This document shows, piece after piece, positions 44,258 to 56,918 of a stretch of 64,000 nucleotides of DNA. The position numbers and the translations under genes are program-made. The notes under the pieces were generated by a model that was not told where the DNA came from, searched no databases, and saw nothing but the letters and a program-made list of their open reading frames with translations. This stretch comes from Macrophomina tecta (Eukaryota; Ascomycota; Dothideomycetes; Botryosphaeriales; Botryosphaeriaceae). Location: positions 186,001 through 250,000 of the forward strand of contig JAKSGN010000021.1 in the NCBI GenBank assembly GCA_024180945.1, in the 5' to 3' direction. Position 1 is the stretch's first letter; the number at the start of each line of letters is the position of its first letter.

Positions 44258-45554
44258 ATGCTGGGGTTTATGGACTACGTGCAGAATGCGTTCTATGAGG
44301 CTTCGCACTGGAATCATGACAACTCGTACTCCTACCTGACCGCCACAGCTCAAGGTAACCATCACGCGCTCGCGCTTCTACCCGTCTGCCTGGCCACCAG
44401 CTGACCTTGCGTGCAGCGCTGCTCGACTTCCAGACCCCGCGCGGGTTGCGTCTGAACCTCTCATCGCTGTCGTCCCCCAACCTTGCGACATCCTACTCGC
44501 TCGGCACGGTCGGCGTGGTCGACGGCTCGCTGTCCTACCTGTACTCATCGCTGGCGCTGGATGTCAAGTCAAAGAGCAGCGAGATTGATTTGCACAATGT
44601 CGTACGGGGCTACCGACACCTTAAAGAGCTCCGGAGGCCTGACGAGCCTTGGTGGTGGGAGGTATGGCACAGAGGCAAGCGCATTGATCGCAGAGGTGAG
44701 TCCCCCACCGCGCCGCAACACAGCCGGGTGGCATTGCTAAAGGGGGTCCAGCGACGGTGCTGTACGGCCGGCTTTTCCTGCCCACAAACTCGCTAGAGGC
44801 GCTGTACCTGCGTCGAGTCTCGCCCACGCGGCAGGTCCGGATCGCTGCGGTCAGCGACTCGAACATGAATAATGGCGGGACAATCCTCGGAGTTGTGCAG
44901 AGCGACCATGGAAAGTATAGCACCGAGTACTTGTACAGCACAGACAGCGCGCTCTTGGGGGTTCGGGGCCTTTACAATTTTGGTCCGGACCCCAGGACGC
45001 CCGGCGACGAAGACGCAAATTCTCCCAACGCCGAGCGGGTCAGCGGCATGTTCAGTGCGGGCGCGGAACTGTACTACGGACTTTTGAATAAGAGCGGTGG
45101 CATGAGCACTGGCCTGAGGTTTACCACCCTACCCCAGCATACGGGATTCCCCTACACAATGACACTCACACTCAACCCCCTGATGGGCAACCTGTCCTCA
45201 ACGTACGCCGTCAAAGCCGGGCACAACGTCGCGCTGTGCTCGCGATTCGACTTCAACTTCTACTCGTACGAGAGCGACCTCCAGCTGGGGTGCGAGCTGT
45301 GGCAACGGCGGCGCGAGGCAGAGGCAGAGTGGGCGGTGAAGATGCTCCGGCCGGGCTGGGCGCAGCGCACGGCGTCCCCGGACGAGGACGTGACGGGCGT
45401 GATCAAAGCACGCGTCGACCAGAAGTGGAGGATTGGAGTGCTGTGGGAAGGCCGAATCAAGGAGCTCCTGTTCACGGTGGGAGCCAGCTTCGACCTGAAA
45501 CGACGGGAGCAGATCTTTCGCGCCGTTGGCGTTGAGGTACAGTACTCATCCTAG
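44258..45554 (+). CDS. MDM10: Mdm10, beta-barrel subunit of ERMES and SAM
   Basis: Three exons (44258-44354, 44417-44695, 44752-45554) give 392 residues. The start gives [20 protein letters not shown], matching the conserved Mdm10 N-terminus; the ATG pair just upstream is out of frame. Conserved blocks include [100 protein letters not shown] and the C-terminal strand ending LEVQYSS-like (VEVQYSS), the sorting signal of the barrel. The protein sits in the mitochondrial outer membrane. It tethers to the ER with Mmm1/Mdm12/Mdm34 and helps Tom40 assembly in the SAM complex. Introns are short and canonical. Confidence 0.96.
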
Positions 45555-47281
45555 CCGATCGTAGATCCCGTAGGGCAAGGCTCGAGCATCGGAGCAAACA
45601 CGGCATTGGGAGGCAAGCCGGATACGATAAGGCCTCACGCTGGCCGCTTTCGGCCGGGCTGACGGGATCCCCTGACCGGGCTGGCGCGGCGGCTGGTGCG
45701 TCATCACTCAGCAGACTCGCTGGGCCAGTCGCGCTAGGCGTGAGGCAGCGCGCCGAGGCAGCGCGCGTGCGGCGAGCGAGACGGGCCAAGCAGCATGACG
45801 AGAGGTGAAACGGCGGGCAACGGCGCAGGAGAGGCGCGCGAGCAGGAGGGCTCTGGGGCGGCGCGGGCGTGTGCGAGCGTGGTGCCACCGCCGGCGGGCG
45901 CGCGTCGCACAGAAGTTCGCAGAGTTGTGCGATGTCGCGCAGTCGGCCAGGAGGCCCGCGGGCCTGGGGGGGCTGGGCGGCGTGGACGGCGGACTCACGG
46001 GCTTATGGACGGCAGCTTCCTGTAGCTAGAGACGGTATTTTCCAGCTACCCAGGGCGCTGATTGGCCTCCCCTCGACGACACGGTACCCGGGCAGTGTGA
46101 GGCAAACGGGGCAGCGGCCAAACGCGACTGGATCGAGGCGCGCCCTCTCCGCGCAAACTCCACACGCCAGGGCTGTTCCTGCGTCGCGCGCCGGGGCATC
46201 GCGCCGGCGTGGTGTGTCGTGCCGCATAACTGGTGTGCTCTATTTATGGCGCGCAATCGGGCCAATGGGCCGGCGCGCTGCTGCCGCCCGTTCCTGACTA
46301 GGCTCGGGCGTGCCTGTCAGACGCGCAGCAGCTTCGCTCGACGGCGGCGAGCAGCTGTCGGCCTCCTGCGGTGCGGTGTCTGGCGGCGCCGCGGCGGTTG
46401 GGGGCGCGACTCAGCGGGCAGGGAGTGCCGGCTCGAATGCGACGTCAGCAGAGGCCTAGCCGCGGAGGCAGCGCGGGCGCGGTGTGAGCACGGCGGCGGG
46501 CGGCGCGGCGGGCGTGCGGGCGTGAGCGGCGCAGAGGGGCTGGTGGGCACGATTCTGGCAGAGCGAGCACGATTTTGGGAGGAGCGGCCGTGCGTGTCGG
46601 GTTCCGCGCGAGTCAAGCTGCCTCGGGCGGTAGGTGCGGCCACAGCGGCGCCGGCCAACGAGCGCGCCCGCAGTGCCGCTGGGGGCAGCAGCGCTAGGCC
46701 CCCTTTCTCTTCGCACACCCTCTGCGCCGCCTCAACTTCATTACACCCGCAATATCGCCCGCTTGGAGTTCGCCTGCCATCGTCATCTTGACTGCCAGTG
46801 CGATCTCCACCACGTTCTCTTCTGCCCTTGTTGTTCTTTACAGGCGCCGTCACTCCTTCCGGCCGTCTTTCTGTCTCCTTTGGGCCCTGCCCGTCCTCTC
46901 CTTAGACCCAGCTGCTTCCGCCGTCCCGGTGTTCAGTCCTTAGGCTTCTGCCCAGCGCGCTCGAGTAGCCGATCAGTTAGCATCTTCCTGCTCCCAGTCA
47001 GTGAAGCTTTGATACCTACTTATCCATCTGCTCGCCTGGTCGCACGCTGCACATCCCTACTGCTCGCGGATACTCTCCTTGTACCGATCCCGCGCCGGAA
47101 GCTCTCCTGAGCACTTACATTCATTCCGTCACCACCGCCTTTTCACTGTTCCGTCTTCTCTCATCACGACTATTACGACAAGACATATACCTCACAGTCC
47201 GTCGCTGCCCTCTGAGGTTCCATTGCCCGAGTCATTACTCCGATTCACCCGCCTCCAGGTGCGCCTGCAACACCATCGCGA
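45555..47281. other. GC-rich upstream region of the homeobox gene
   Basis: No gene is supported in this 1.7 kb. The stretch to 46.7 kb is very GC-rich with spurious ORFs on all frames. From about 46.75 kb it turns CT-rich, typical of a fungal promoter and long transcribed leader of a regulator gene. Confidence 0.5.
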
Positions 47282-49200
47282 ATGCAGTCCACCACACCGC
47301 AGCAACCCAACATGACCTCCAACTCGACGCCCTCGCCCTCGGCGTCGGGCCCTACCCAGCCCAACTCTGCCTCGTCGCGCCGCCCCCCGCGCAAGAGCAC
47401 CTTGACCCAGCAGCAGAAGAACCAGAAGCGCCAGCGTGCCACCCAGGAACAGCTGTTGACCCTCGAGATGGAGTTCAACAAGAACCCCACGCCCACCGCC
47501 ATCGTTCGCGAGCGGATCGCGCAAGAGATCAACATGACTGAGCGCTCGGTACAGATCTGGTTCCAGAACAGGTACCCCCCCTCCTCCCCATGCGCCGATA
47601 CGCGAACCCTACTGACATCTTCCAGGCGCGCAAAGATAAAGAACATCGCTAAGAAGAGCATTGAGAGCGGAGAGGACTGCAACGACATCCCCGAATCAAT
47701 GCGCCGGTACCTGGCCCTGCAGGCCATGGAGTCTGGCAAGACCCTCGGCCGCGATTTCCTCGGACGTACGGGCGGCATGCCCTATGGTAGTGGTATGCTG
47801 CTCAACACCGAGACCAGCTCCTCTAAAGTCGGTAAGTGATCGCGTCGCCTATACCCGCTGCAGGCACACCCGCTGACCCGCTGATAGTCATCCACCACTT
47901 TGCTTGCCGATCCCTGAGCATCGGCACGTGGCGCCGCGTTGGACAGAGCGCCATGGATCTGGTCATCTTCTACTCGCCCGAGAAGTGCTGCGTCACCTAC
48001 TACATCAACAACGACTCGGCTGGCTACAAGATCGAGTACCCCTTCTCATATATCAAGAACATCTCCCTTGAGCTTGGTGATGGCCAAAGCGCGGAGGGCG
48101 CCTCGCAAAGACCGGGTGGGCTGGTCGTTGAACTCACCAGACCCCCCAACTTTTTCATGGACTCCTCCGGCTCTGGCGGTTTCTACCAGTGTGGCGACTT
48201 CACTGAGGATCAGCAAGCGTCTCAGATCCTCGTCCACCACCTTGGCGGTCACCCCAAGGTTCTTAGCGGTCAATTGGCAAAGCTCGTGTCTCTCGAGTCG
48301 TTCCAGAACAGGCACAACTTCTATGATCCGAATGCTTTGGCTATGTCCGCCCCTGTTTCGCCCATCAACCACAGGCCGGCGTCTCAACCGAACCACTTTG
48401 TGCATCCTCACGCCGCCATGTACCAGGAGAGCCCCTTCGAAATGAGCGGTGGTCTTCAGCCCCCGCCGCACCGTGGTCACAAGCGCCAGCGGAGTCGCTC
48501 CGTGCCTGTGGCTATGGACTTCTCGGTGCTGCGCCAGAACCCAATGCAGCCTTTTATGATCCAACCTCCTCCGCAAACATCCTACCCTGCCGCTCCCTAC
48601 ACGCCGCAGCCGCAGGAGATCTATGCGCCTGTGCCGCAGCATAACATGCCTGGCCCCATGGGACCTAACCTTAGCATCGACACCTCTGCTGGTTACGGCA
48701 TGGACTTCAGGCAGTACCCTATGTCTGCTACCACGGCAAACTCGCCGTCGGACTACGGAACTCCTGGCTTCTTCACCTCGAATCCTGGTCCTGACAGCAT
48801 GCCTGCTGCCAACTTCAGCACCCCCTACAGCAACCCGTATCTGTCGCCGCTCCCCGATCAATCGAGCATTCCCCACCAGTCGATGTCTCCAATGTCGGCC
48901 ATGAGCCATGGTGACCCCATCATCGCCAACCAGTCACCACCATTGACTTCGCTCGGACGCGCCTCTTCTGCCGACCTGTATCCCATGTCGCAGGATGGCG
49001 CTATATCCGATGATGGCATGTCTTTGAGTGACATGTACGCGAAGCAGTCTCTATCGCTACCTTTCAGGTCACCGATGGGAGACGACAACTTGGAGGATCT
49101 CGACATGTCGAATCTTGTCTCATTTGGCACCATCGATCCGTCGAGCCTATCACCTGAGCATCAACAACAGCAACAGCAACAGCAACAGCAGACGATGTAA
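47282..49200 (+). CDS. Homeodomain transcription factor
   Basis: Three exons (47282-47571, 47626-47831, 47888-49200) give 602 residues. The homeodomain is at about 46-104: [40 protein letters not shown], and recognition helix [16 protein letters not shown]. Intron 1 interrupts the WFQNR/RAK junction as in related fungal genes. A second conserved region follows ([51 protein letters not shown]), a ligand- or partner-type domain found after the homeodomain in this filamentous-fungal Pho2/PAH1-like group. The C-terminal half is Pro/Ser/Gln-rich, with a polyglutamine tail of CAA/CAG codons just before the stop. It is probably a nuclear regulator of development. The large GC-rich upstream region suggests complex regulation. 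Specific targets are not inferable. Confidence 0.92.
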
Positions 49201-52200
49201 TTTATTGTGGCGTTAGCTCTGGCTCTCGGCGACGCTCATGAGACGCACACTTGGCTGTGCGATGTTTCATGAACTTGGAAACAGGCGCATCGGATATCTG
49301 CAGCCAGCGGGCGTTCATACATATCACGTCCTACTTGCCGCCGATCGTTGATATACCCCTCTCAAACGGTTCTTCCAGCGTGTTTCTCGCGAATATTGCC
49401 ACCATTAATACCATAATTAATACGCACACCATCAACAAATGATGCAGACTTGAACGACACATCACAACATCCCGGAGGCTGAAAGGCGTTTTGTTCGGTT
49501 GGCAGTCGTGGGACACGGCCGGTACAGATACGAAAGACCCCAAAAGGCGGACTGGTAGAACCTGCGCCATCCGACCTTTCTTTTGCTGCTGCGCTCCTAA
49601 GGGAGGCAACAGGTGTTTTGCTCTTTTTTTTTTTCGTCGTTTCTACTGCTTCTTCACACTGGAACTTTTTTTTACCTTCTTGCGAGCCCTTTTTTTTTTC
49701 CCACTTCTTCCTGAAAACTTTTTCTTTACTCCTTCTTTGCGAAAAATTCGCCCATTTCTTCCCTTTTTCTTCTTTCATGTCCCAATTGCTCATTACCGGA
49801 TTTGTTTCATTTGTTTCTTGGTGTTTTCCGTGCGATCTTTTTGTCTCATTTTTTCATGTCCGTCCACAGGGTATACCAGATGGAAAGGGAGGAGCTACAA
49901 CAAGCAAGGGCATAACATATGATGAGTTGGGGCAAGAAAAGCCAAGAAAGGGGTCTGAGGCGCGAATCTTCTCGCCGCTGTGCGGAAGAGATTTCTTTTT
50001 ATGGTTGATGGGGAATTTGTTTTGGCCTGTTCGCTTTGGTCGTTTGGTCGTTTGGTCGTTCGGCGAGTGTTTTTTGTCGCTCTCGGAATCCAAATAAGTA
50101 AACAGAGAAAGTCATCTCTTCTCGAGTTTTCTTGCAGTTGCGACATATGGGAATTTCTTGTGGTTTGGGATCGTACACAACAGTTCATCGCCCTTGGTGT
50201 TTGTGAAAGGGATGGGATTGAGTCTCGGCGCGCTGTGCGTGTGAAGCTAAACACTGTTCCAATCAATTGTACTCTGCTACTTTGTCACAATGTGTCTTCT
50301 GCGTGTCCTAGTTTTCCCTCCGCGGAGCGCCATCTACCAGAATCAAAGCAGAACAAGCGCGACCAAGCTTCATAGGCGCAGGTGCCGAGCACAACTCCTG
50401 AAGGCGGACTCTCGAACCTTCGCACAGTTCTGTGGATCCGAAAAGAGCCGTGGCGCACCGCCAGGTGCCGGGCACTGGAGGGAGGGATCGCCTCCGCACC
50501 ATTGGCGGAGGCGCCTTAAGCTTCTTTCCTTGATATGAAGGGGCCGGTGCCCTGGGACAGACTCTCCGCAGCTTGTCAAGAGCTGGGAAGCCTGAAGTCA
50601 GAAGAGCGGGATGTCTAACCAAAAATAGAAGCCAGCCGGCGGCGAACGCATGCAGGACGATGTGATACATGGCCGTGCAGGAAGCGCGCAGCAGGTAGGC
50701 GAGGTGTTGACGCAAGAGCAGGTTGAGGCTTGACGCATGGCCGTCAGTGTGTGTCGCAGGGGGGTGGCTTGTGGTGTTGAGGCGTCGGGGCGAGGCGGCG
50801 GGCGGACGCGGCGATCAGGCACAAGCAGTCTTGGGTTCGGCTTCACGCTACGACGGTAGCGCGACCAGCGGGCTGGGAGGCGTGGCGAGAGGAACGGAAC
50901 ACAAGAGGAGGCGCTAGGAGTCAAGAGGTATGTAAACCACGTATTGGCCTCGACGGGGCGGCGAGCGTCGGGCGGCGCGTGTGTCGGTTCGTCGGAGGCT
51001 GGACGCTCGCTTCTTGTCCTTCGTCTCTCCTCACCGGACCGCGCTCCTGCCCCTCACCTCTTGTCTCTGGGTTCTCTGCTGCCCCCCCCCCCTCCACCGG
51101 ACTTTCCTCTGCCTCGCACCCGGTTCTGCGGAGATCAGCATCGCCCAGCTCGACGCGAGTGCTGCAGTGGAGAGAGGGAGTTCTGTGCTCGCCCCCGCCC
51201 GCGTCCCGTCCCGATATCAACTCGCTTCCTCCCCAGTCTCTGTCTCGCCTACGCGCTGATACCGCCGGCCAGCAGATCGTGCGCCCGGTTCTCTGGGCGT
51301 GGCGGTGTTGGTGTCAGCCTCATTTCGCGGGCGCGAAGAGCAGGAAGGAAAGAACATAGCGCACCCGCCTTCCGTGGTCTTGCAGCTGACGGCGTGCAGC
51401 CAGAGCGGGGACAGCACGCGCAATCCTTCAATGGCGCCGGCTTCCCCGTTAGGGCAGTCGGGGCCCGGTCTTTTTCCAGTTTGCCATCAGGGGCCGTGGA
51501 GTGAGAGGGCGCACGGGCGGGGTAGACACGGCCGAAGAGACAAGAGGTATGCATGCTTCGCTGTTGAACAGTCTTTCCGTGAATTTACGCTGTCTTTTTT
51601 CTTTTTTTTTTGTTTGCCTAAGTGGAGAGCGACCAGCAAGCGCGCGCGGAAGTGCTCGCTCCACACTCCGGTCATGGATTGTGCGCTCTTTTTTCGATAA
51701 ACCTAATGTCGTCCCACTGCTCTACATATCCATGTTACACCGGACAGACTGTGCAGAATTGTACGTATGTACAAGGCCACGAGCACACAGCAGGCACAGC
51801 ATCCCTGCTCACCGCATTGTACACAGCATGGCCGTTATGCCATATACCTCAGGCCCAGTTTACGGGCGGCCCGCCGCAGCCAATGATGGACCCGCCTGTA
51901 CGCCGCATCTAGCTTGGGAAACCAAGCCTGTTGCGGAGTAGTCGCGAATTGGCGACATCGAGACAGCAGCGAGCGGCGCTGAAACCATCGAGCCCATCTG
52001 GTGGGCGCTCTGCATCCATACGCGTCAGCTCCCGTACCCGCGCTGCCGCAATAGGCATCGATGTCTGCTTCGGGCAGGTTGACGGCTGCGTCTCGCACGT
52101 CACGACGGCCCCGCCGCTACCATCGCCGGTCAGGCCCAAGACATGACAGCGACCACATGCCCCTCCATTTCTTAGCAGTGCCCTGTAAGGGTGCAGTAGT

Positions 52201-52572
52201 TCCTTTCGGATGTCGGCCTGAGATGCGGGGCCGCCCGAGGCTGCGCCTTCCTTGGAGCAACCCGCCGTATTGCCAAGCGTCTCTGAGTTGTTTCTGGGCC
52301 ATTTTCTCACCACCGCATGACGATTTTGGAATCCTCCCTAGCTGCCGCTCGCAAATACTTCGCGCAGAGTGCTTCGCCGCTACCCACTAGGCTCCTACCA
52401 CCCGCGTTGGAAATGCAGCTGGGTCGCTCCAAGACACATACACCTACGAGAATGGTACTATAAGATCACGCAGGGACCAAAGACAGGAAGGCATGCTGCT
52501 GGCCACCATCTTCTTTTTCCTGCTCTCCCTGACTTTTCTCTCTTCCCGTCGCCGTCCCCCACGCTCACCACC
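49201..52572. other. Long gene-free interval
   Basis: I see no supported gene in 3.4 kb. The first 0.9 kb is the likely 3' region of the homeobox gene, with T-rich tracts at about 49624-49633 and 49690-49700. A perfect 8-bp inverted repeat occurs at 50490-50512. From about 50.7 to 51.5 kb the DNA is GC/CT-rich with overlapping spurious ORFs. The last 300 bp should carry the GH43 promoter. Confidence 0.45.
50490..50512. repeat. Inverted repeat GCCTCCGC / GCGGAGGC, 7-nt loop
   Basis: The two 8-base arms are exact reverse complements around ACCATTG. It could form a GC hairpin or be a palindromic factor site; it lies far from either flanking gene. Confidence 0.3.
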
Positions 52573-54497
52573 ATGAGCGTGCCACCTGGCCGCCGTACGG
52601 CACCGTCGCTGTCGTTGTCGATATTGCTCCTCCTGCAGCTCCTCCTCCTCCACCACGCCTCCGCCAAGCCCCTCTCAATCTCGCCCCGACGCGCCCAAAA
52701 TAGCGACGGAACCTACCTGACGGGCCCCGTCATGCAGCAGAACTTCCCGGACCCGTCCATCATCTACGCCGACGGCGAGTGGTGGGCCTTCGCCACCATG
52801 GACATGGCCATCAACATCCAGGTCGCGCGCTCGCCGGATTTTGAGGACTGGACGTACCTGCAGGGCGTGGATGCGCTGCCGCATCCGCCGGGGTGGGTCA
52901 ATATGACGAATCCCAACACGTGGGCGCCAGACGTGAATCAGCTGGTGAGTTCTGCGTAATGTTTTTATTGCTCGCCCTTGTGCTTGGCGGTGCTTTCTTT
53001 CGTTCTCTTGTTTTGTTCTTAGTGTTGCTACTTCTCCCTTTTCTTTTTTGCCTTTGCCGTCATCTTTTTTTTTTTTTTCTTCCCCTCCCATTGGTGTGCA
53101 ATCTCGGCGGGGTGCAACGATCGACAATGTTTTCCTGTTCGGGAAAACAAACGTCGGGTGACCGATATCGTTCATTCATGCGCGCGGCAGGAAGAAAAGT
53201 CTAAATTGAGTAATGTTGCGCTTGTATGGCAGCCGGTAGTTACACTCCTACCTCATGCGACATTTGCGTCGGTCCTCACCACACTACTTCTACCTGCCGG
53301 GCTCTGCTGCAATTTCGTTTGTTGTGAGTGTACCGCACGCGCGCGGGGGTATCGCACTGCACTCTTAGTGCATAAGCGAAGTGCTTTACCTTTTCGCCGC
53401 TTGATTTCGTGCTAGGTCTGGTAAGCAAAAGAGTTGGTGATGGTGTAGGAAGATGGTTGGGGCAATAAGCGGTGGTGAGGGCTGATGCAAATGCTTGATG
53501 TGGCAGGAACGTTATTTCAAGCAGCCGTAGTTTGAGCGATGTGTGGACTGACTCGGCCGGGACATCTAGGATGACGGCTCATTCGTCTTGTACTTCAGCG
53601 CGACGACGACCGAGGATGCGACTAAACACTGCATCGGCGCGGCGACGTCGGATGCCGTCGTGGGCCCGTATACCCCCGTCAAGGGCACCATGGCGTGCCC
53701 GCTCGACAAGGGCGGCGCCATCGATTCGTCGGGATTCAAGGACTGGGATATTAGGGGCAGCGGCTGGGGACCGGGGAGCGGCTATTCGAATGAGACCGGG
53801 GAGGATAATGTTTATTCAAATGCGAGGTGGTCGTGTGGTGGCGCCGGCGGCCAGCGCTATATCGTGTATAAGGTCGACGGTGCGTTGACTGCTCTCAAAC
53901 CCCTAAAAAAAAAAAAAAACAAAAAACAAAAAAGAAAAAGAAAATACTGACCGCTATCGCAGGCAATGCCATCGGCAATGGCGGCATCTGCGGCAACACC
54001 GTGAGCTTTCCTCATCCCTGCTTGCACCATCCTTCTCTTAACTGATCTCCGCCTAGATCGAACCTATCGTCCCCGCCCCGCTCATGCTTCAGGCCGTCGC
54101 CGACGACGGAATCACCCCGCTCGGCGATCCTGTCACACTCCTCGACAACGCCGGCGTCTCAGACGACGGCCTCGTCGAAGCCCCAGCGCTCGTCAAGACG
54201 TGGGACGGCGACTACGTCCTCTTCTTCAGCAGCGGCTGCTTCAGCACCCAGAACTACACCATCTCCTACGCCGTTTCGACCTCCGGCCTTGTGACCGGGC
54301 CCTACGAACGCGCGGACGGCCCGCTGCTCAAGACAGGCGACCTGGGTGGCGCGCTGACGTCTCCCGGTGGGATGGACGTCCATTGGGATGCGAAGAGGAT
54401 GGTCTTCCACGCGCAGGATGTGAGAAAAGCGCCCGATTTGGTGAGAGAGATGTGGGCTGCGAGTATTGAGATCAGGGACGGCTCTATGGTGATTTAA
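52573..54497 (+). CDS. Secreted glycoside hydrolase family 43
   Basis: Four exons (52573-52944, 53570-53879, 53963-54000, 54057-54497) give 386 residues. The start at 52573 gives a signal peptide (LSLSILLLLQLLLLHHASA). The five-bladed propeller follows: NFPDPSIIYADGEWWAFATM holds the catalytic-base Asp, TWAPDVNQL/DDGSFVLYFSA spans the first splice junction, and KGGAIDSSGF holds the pKa-modulating Asp. GLVEAPALVKTWDGDYVLFF holds the general-acid Glu, and there is a cluster of Trp residues. The enzyme is an inverting arabinanase, arabinofuranosidase or xylosidase acting on plant hemicellulose or pectin side chains; subfamily cannot be read by eye. The first intron is 626 nt, far longer than others here, and contains T-rich tracts. 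Intron 2 starts with an A-rich run. Confidence 0.9.
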
Positions 54498-54727
54498 GAT
54501 TTGCAGATACGTAAGGATTAGAAGTATTCACCCGGACGTAAACGCTATCATTTTCTCCAGACATTAATATCCGGACGAATGCTCCCGCTCCCCACCAGGA
54601 AAAGGGCGCACGTTATGACACGGCGGACATTATTCGTATGCTATCTACGGTCTCGCAGTGCGCGGAAGTTCGTCGTTCGCGTGCTCGCTCTCCTTTCTCT
54701 TCTTCCTTTCCAACGCACACCGTCATA
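54498..54727. terminator. Convergent 3' ends of GH43 and DUF1308 genes
   Basis: The stop codons of two converging genes are 230 bp apart, so both polyadenylation regions lie here. No specific poly(A) signal was assigned. Confidence 0.5.
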
Positions 54728-56500
54728 TCATTTCACCCGCCCCCCCGTTTTGGCCACTAAACTCCTCGCCACTGGACAGACCCACACATGCGGCCCCACC
54801 TCCTCGTCACATGTGCGGTGCTGCTCAACGAGCGTTTCGATTTGCTTCGCAACCGTCCCGTTGGATGACAGCGTCGTGCAGCCCGTCGCCCAGCCGTGCA
54901 GGAAGATTGACGAATTGATGGGCGTCAGCTGCGGGCCCACATGCTCTGCTACTTTCGGCAGTTGCGGACTAGCCGGGCTGGCGGCGGCACTCGGGTCGCC
55001 GGAGACGACCTGCGCTACGGCGGCGGCGGAGGGCAGGATCGTGATGGGGAGTTGGAGGTCGGCGGGGACAGGGTAGATGGAGTGGGATTGGAAGGCGGAG
55101 AGGAGAGCTTCGCGGGTCAGTGGTGGCGGCGTGTCGGCGGGTTGGGCGGCGCCGTCTCGGTTTGTGGTGTTTTCGGGAGATGATGTAGCGGGCTCTCCGA
55201 GAAGGAGGTTGCAGCGGGCCACTTCGCTATCCGTCCCGATCGTGGCGACGATTTCGCGCATGCGCTGCGCGGCCTCGGCTGTGCAGACCAGTTTGCGCGA
55301 GCCGAGAGCAGGGTAGAGGGTGTGTGGGAGGAGGGCTTCGCGTTCTTCGTCGCGAATCTGGCCTTTGACGGCGGTGGGGTAGTGAGGCTGGATTTGGCAG
55401 TGGGAGTGCGATATGTCGGAGGCGATGGCGACGAGGAGGGTACAGTCGATGTTAAGGATGGGAGTGAAGTGGCAGAACGGGTCAGTGAGAAGTGGAGTGA
55501 AGTCTGGTGAGGTGGCTTCCTTGGTGCCGTGGTCAGGGGGGGTGGCATTCGCAACGGGGAGGCTGGTCTCGAGAGTGAACGGTACGGCGGGCGTCGACAT
55601 GCTCCGTATTCGGCGGAGCAGAGAGTCGATTTCTTTCACGCGACCTTCCTCTAGTTTTGGCAGGATAAGGCGTATCCGCGGATGTCGGTAGGCATGCCTG
55701 CTTGCTTGAGCGGCTTGTGTCAGGTGTTTCGCCAGTCGGACGATGACAACCTCATCTTCGTCATCGGAATCCGAATCGTCTTCAAAACTGGCCACACCTG
55801 CTCCTGAAGCACCGCCAGTAGATTTTCCGAGTGCTCCGTCAAAATCTTCATCACTGTCGGAGTCATTCTGCCAACCCTGCCGGGCCATTTGAAAGAGCAG
55901 TTGTCGTTCAGAGACTGTGGAAACTTTGAGCCATTCAGCGCCGTTGTCAACAACAGCATCAACGTAGACACCATTTTTGGTCTTCTTGACGTGTGCTTTT
56001 ATTTTCGAGCTCGGGGAGAGGGCGCGACTTCCGCCTTTCTGGGGCCGTCTTGAGGGTGGTTGGCGGGAAAAAGTTTGACGAAGCGACACAACGCCACGAC
56101 AGGTTTTGACGGCAGCCCATTGCGCTTCGTAGGACGTGACGTTGGTGGAGCTTAGTTGGTGTCTGATTTTGCGGTCGGCCTCAATAGCACTAAGCGGATC
56201 CTCGGGGGCATTTGCTTCATCTTCATTTGCAGCCCCGCCGCTCGTGGCGGGGGTGGTATCAGCTATTGCCTTCTCGAGGAGACGCTCGATGAAGCGTTTC
56301 TCAGCATTGACGTCCTGGATGAAGGTACGATGGCCCAATACTTGGGAGCGTCTTTGTGTTTCGACAAGGGTCGAAAAAGCCTCAAGCTCGAAGAGCAGAG
56401 TGTTGACGCGGTTGAGCAGGTCGGTGGCTACGGCGACAGCGGAAAGCTGCTCAGCCGGGTTGGATCCCCACTCACTACCATCCACGTCTTCAGTTCCCAT
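54728..56500 (-). CDS. DUF1308 family protein (C7orf25/UPF0415-like)
   Basis: A single uninterrupted ORF of 590 residues. The N-terminal half is helical (VATDLLNRVNTLLFELEAFS) with an acidic, disordered insert (SDSDDEDEVVIV). The conserved DUF1308 parts are SSTNVTSYEAQWAAVKTCRG, KKTKNGVYVDAVVDNGAEWLKVS, LNIDCTLLVAIASDISHSHC and EAAQRMREIVATIGTDSEVAR. The LNIDCTLLVAIASD segment contains the Asp-containing strand typical of the family's PIN-like C-terminal domain. The family is conserved from fungi to humans, but its biochemical role is unsettled. It is divergent from the SRP9-21 gene with 418 bp between starts, and may share its promoter region. No signal peptide or membrane helix is seen. Confidence 0.85.
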   Translation of the reverse strand: MGTEDVDGSEWGSNPAEQLSAVAVATDLLNRVNTLLFELEAFSTLVETQRRSQVLGHRTFIQDVNAEKRFIERLLEKAIADTTPATSGGAANEDEANAPEDPLSAIEADRKIRHQLSSTNVTSYEAQWAAVKTCRGVVSLRQTFSRQPPSRRPQKGGSRALSPSSKIKAHVKKTKNGVYVDAVVDNGAEWLKVSTVSERQLLFQMARQGWQNDSDSDEDFDGALGKSTGGASGAGVASFEDDSDSDDEDEVVIVRLAKHLTQAAQASRHAYRHPRIRLILPKLEEGRVKEIDSLLRRIRSMSTPAVPFTLETSLPVANATPPDHGTKEATSPDFTPLLTDPFCHFTPILNIDCTLLVAIASDISHSHCQIQPHYPTAVKGQIRDEEREALLPHTLYPALGSRKLVCTAEAAQRMREIVATIGTDSEVARCNLLLGEPATSSPENTTNRDGAAQPADTPPPLTREALLSAFQSHSIYPVPADLQLPITILPSAAAVAQVVSGDPSAAASPASPQLPKVAEHVGPQLTPINSSIFLHGWATGCTTLSSNGTVAKQIETLVEQHRTCDEEVGPHVWVCPVARSLVAKTGGRVK

Positions 56501-56918
56501 ACTCTTTCTGGGAAAAGCGGTAGGGATGGTGTTGCTGCAGTGTGATTGCTTTTCGAGGGTGTCAAACTGCTTCTTCAGGAAAAATGGCAGATGATTGGTC
56601 GGGGAAAATTTACGGGTTGGCCAGCTGTGTGGAAGATATGGGTATGTGGTGTTGCGAACGTGGATGATAGCAGAAAATGCTTATATAACGTCGGTGGATG
56701 TGACTCAACGCGGCGCAGAGTGCAATGGAAAGAGATGGAGCGTGAGTGTGGACAGTGGAGGCTCAGCGGGCGGGCGATGCGGCTGCACGCAGGCAGCACC
56801 GTCGGGCCATCTCCGAAGAATCGCCGACCCCGCGATTATCGACTGCCGTACCTTCGGGCACAACCTAGTTCCTGGCCCTCCACAATTCCGCTCTTTCACT
56901 CCTCCACCGCCGCTCGCC
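56501..56918. promoter_or_regulatory. Divergent promoter interval, DUF1308 and SRP9-21 genes
   Basis: The 418 bp between opposite start codons must drive both genes. ORFs drawn across it have no protein-like features. Confidence 0.5.

Noticed and set aside
48046..48909. 287-codon minus-strand ORF within the homeobox gene
   Set aside because: Antisense shadow with Arg/His/Val bias and no domain; the plus strand encodes the homeodomain protein.
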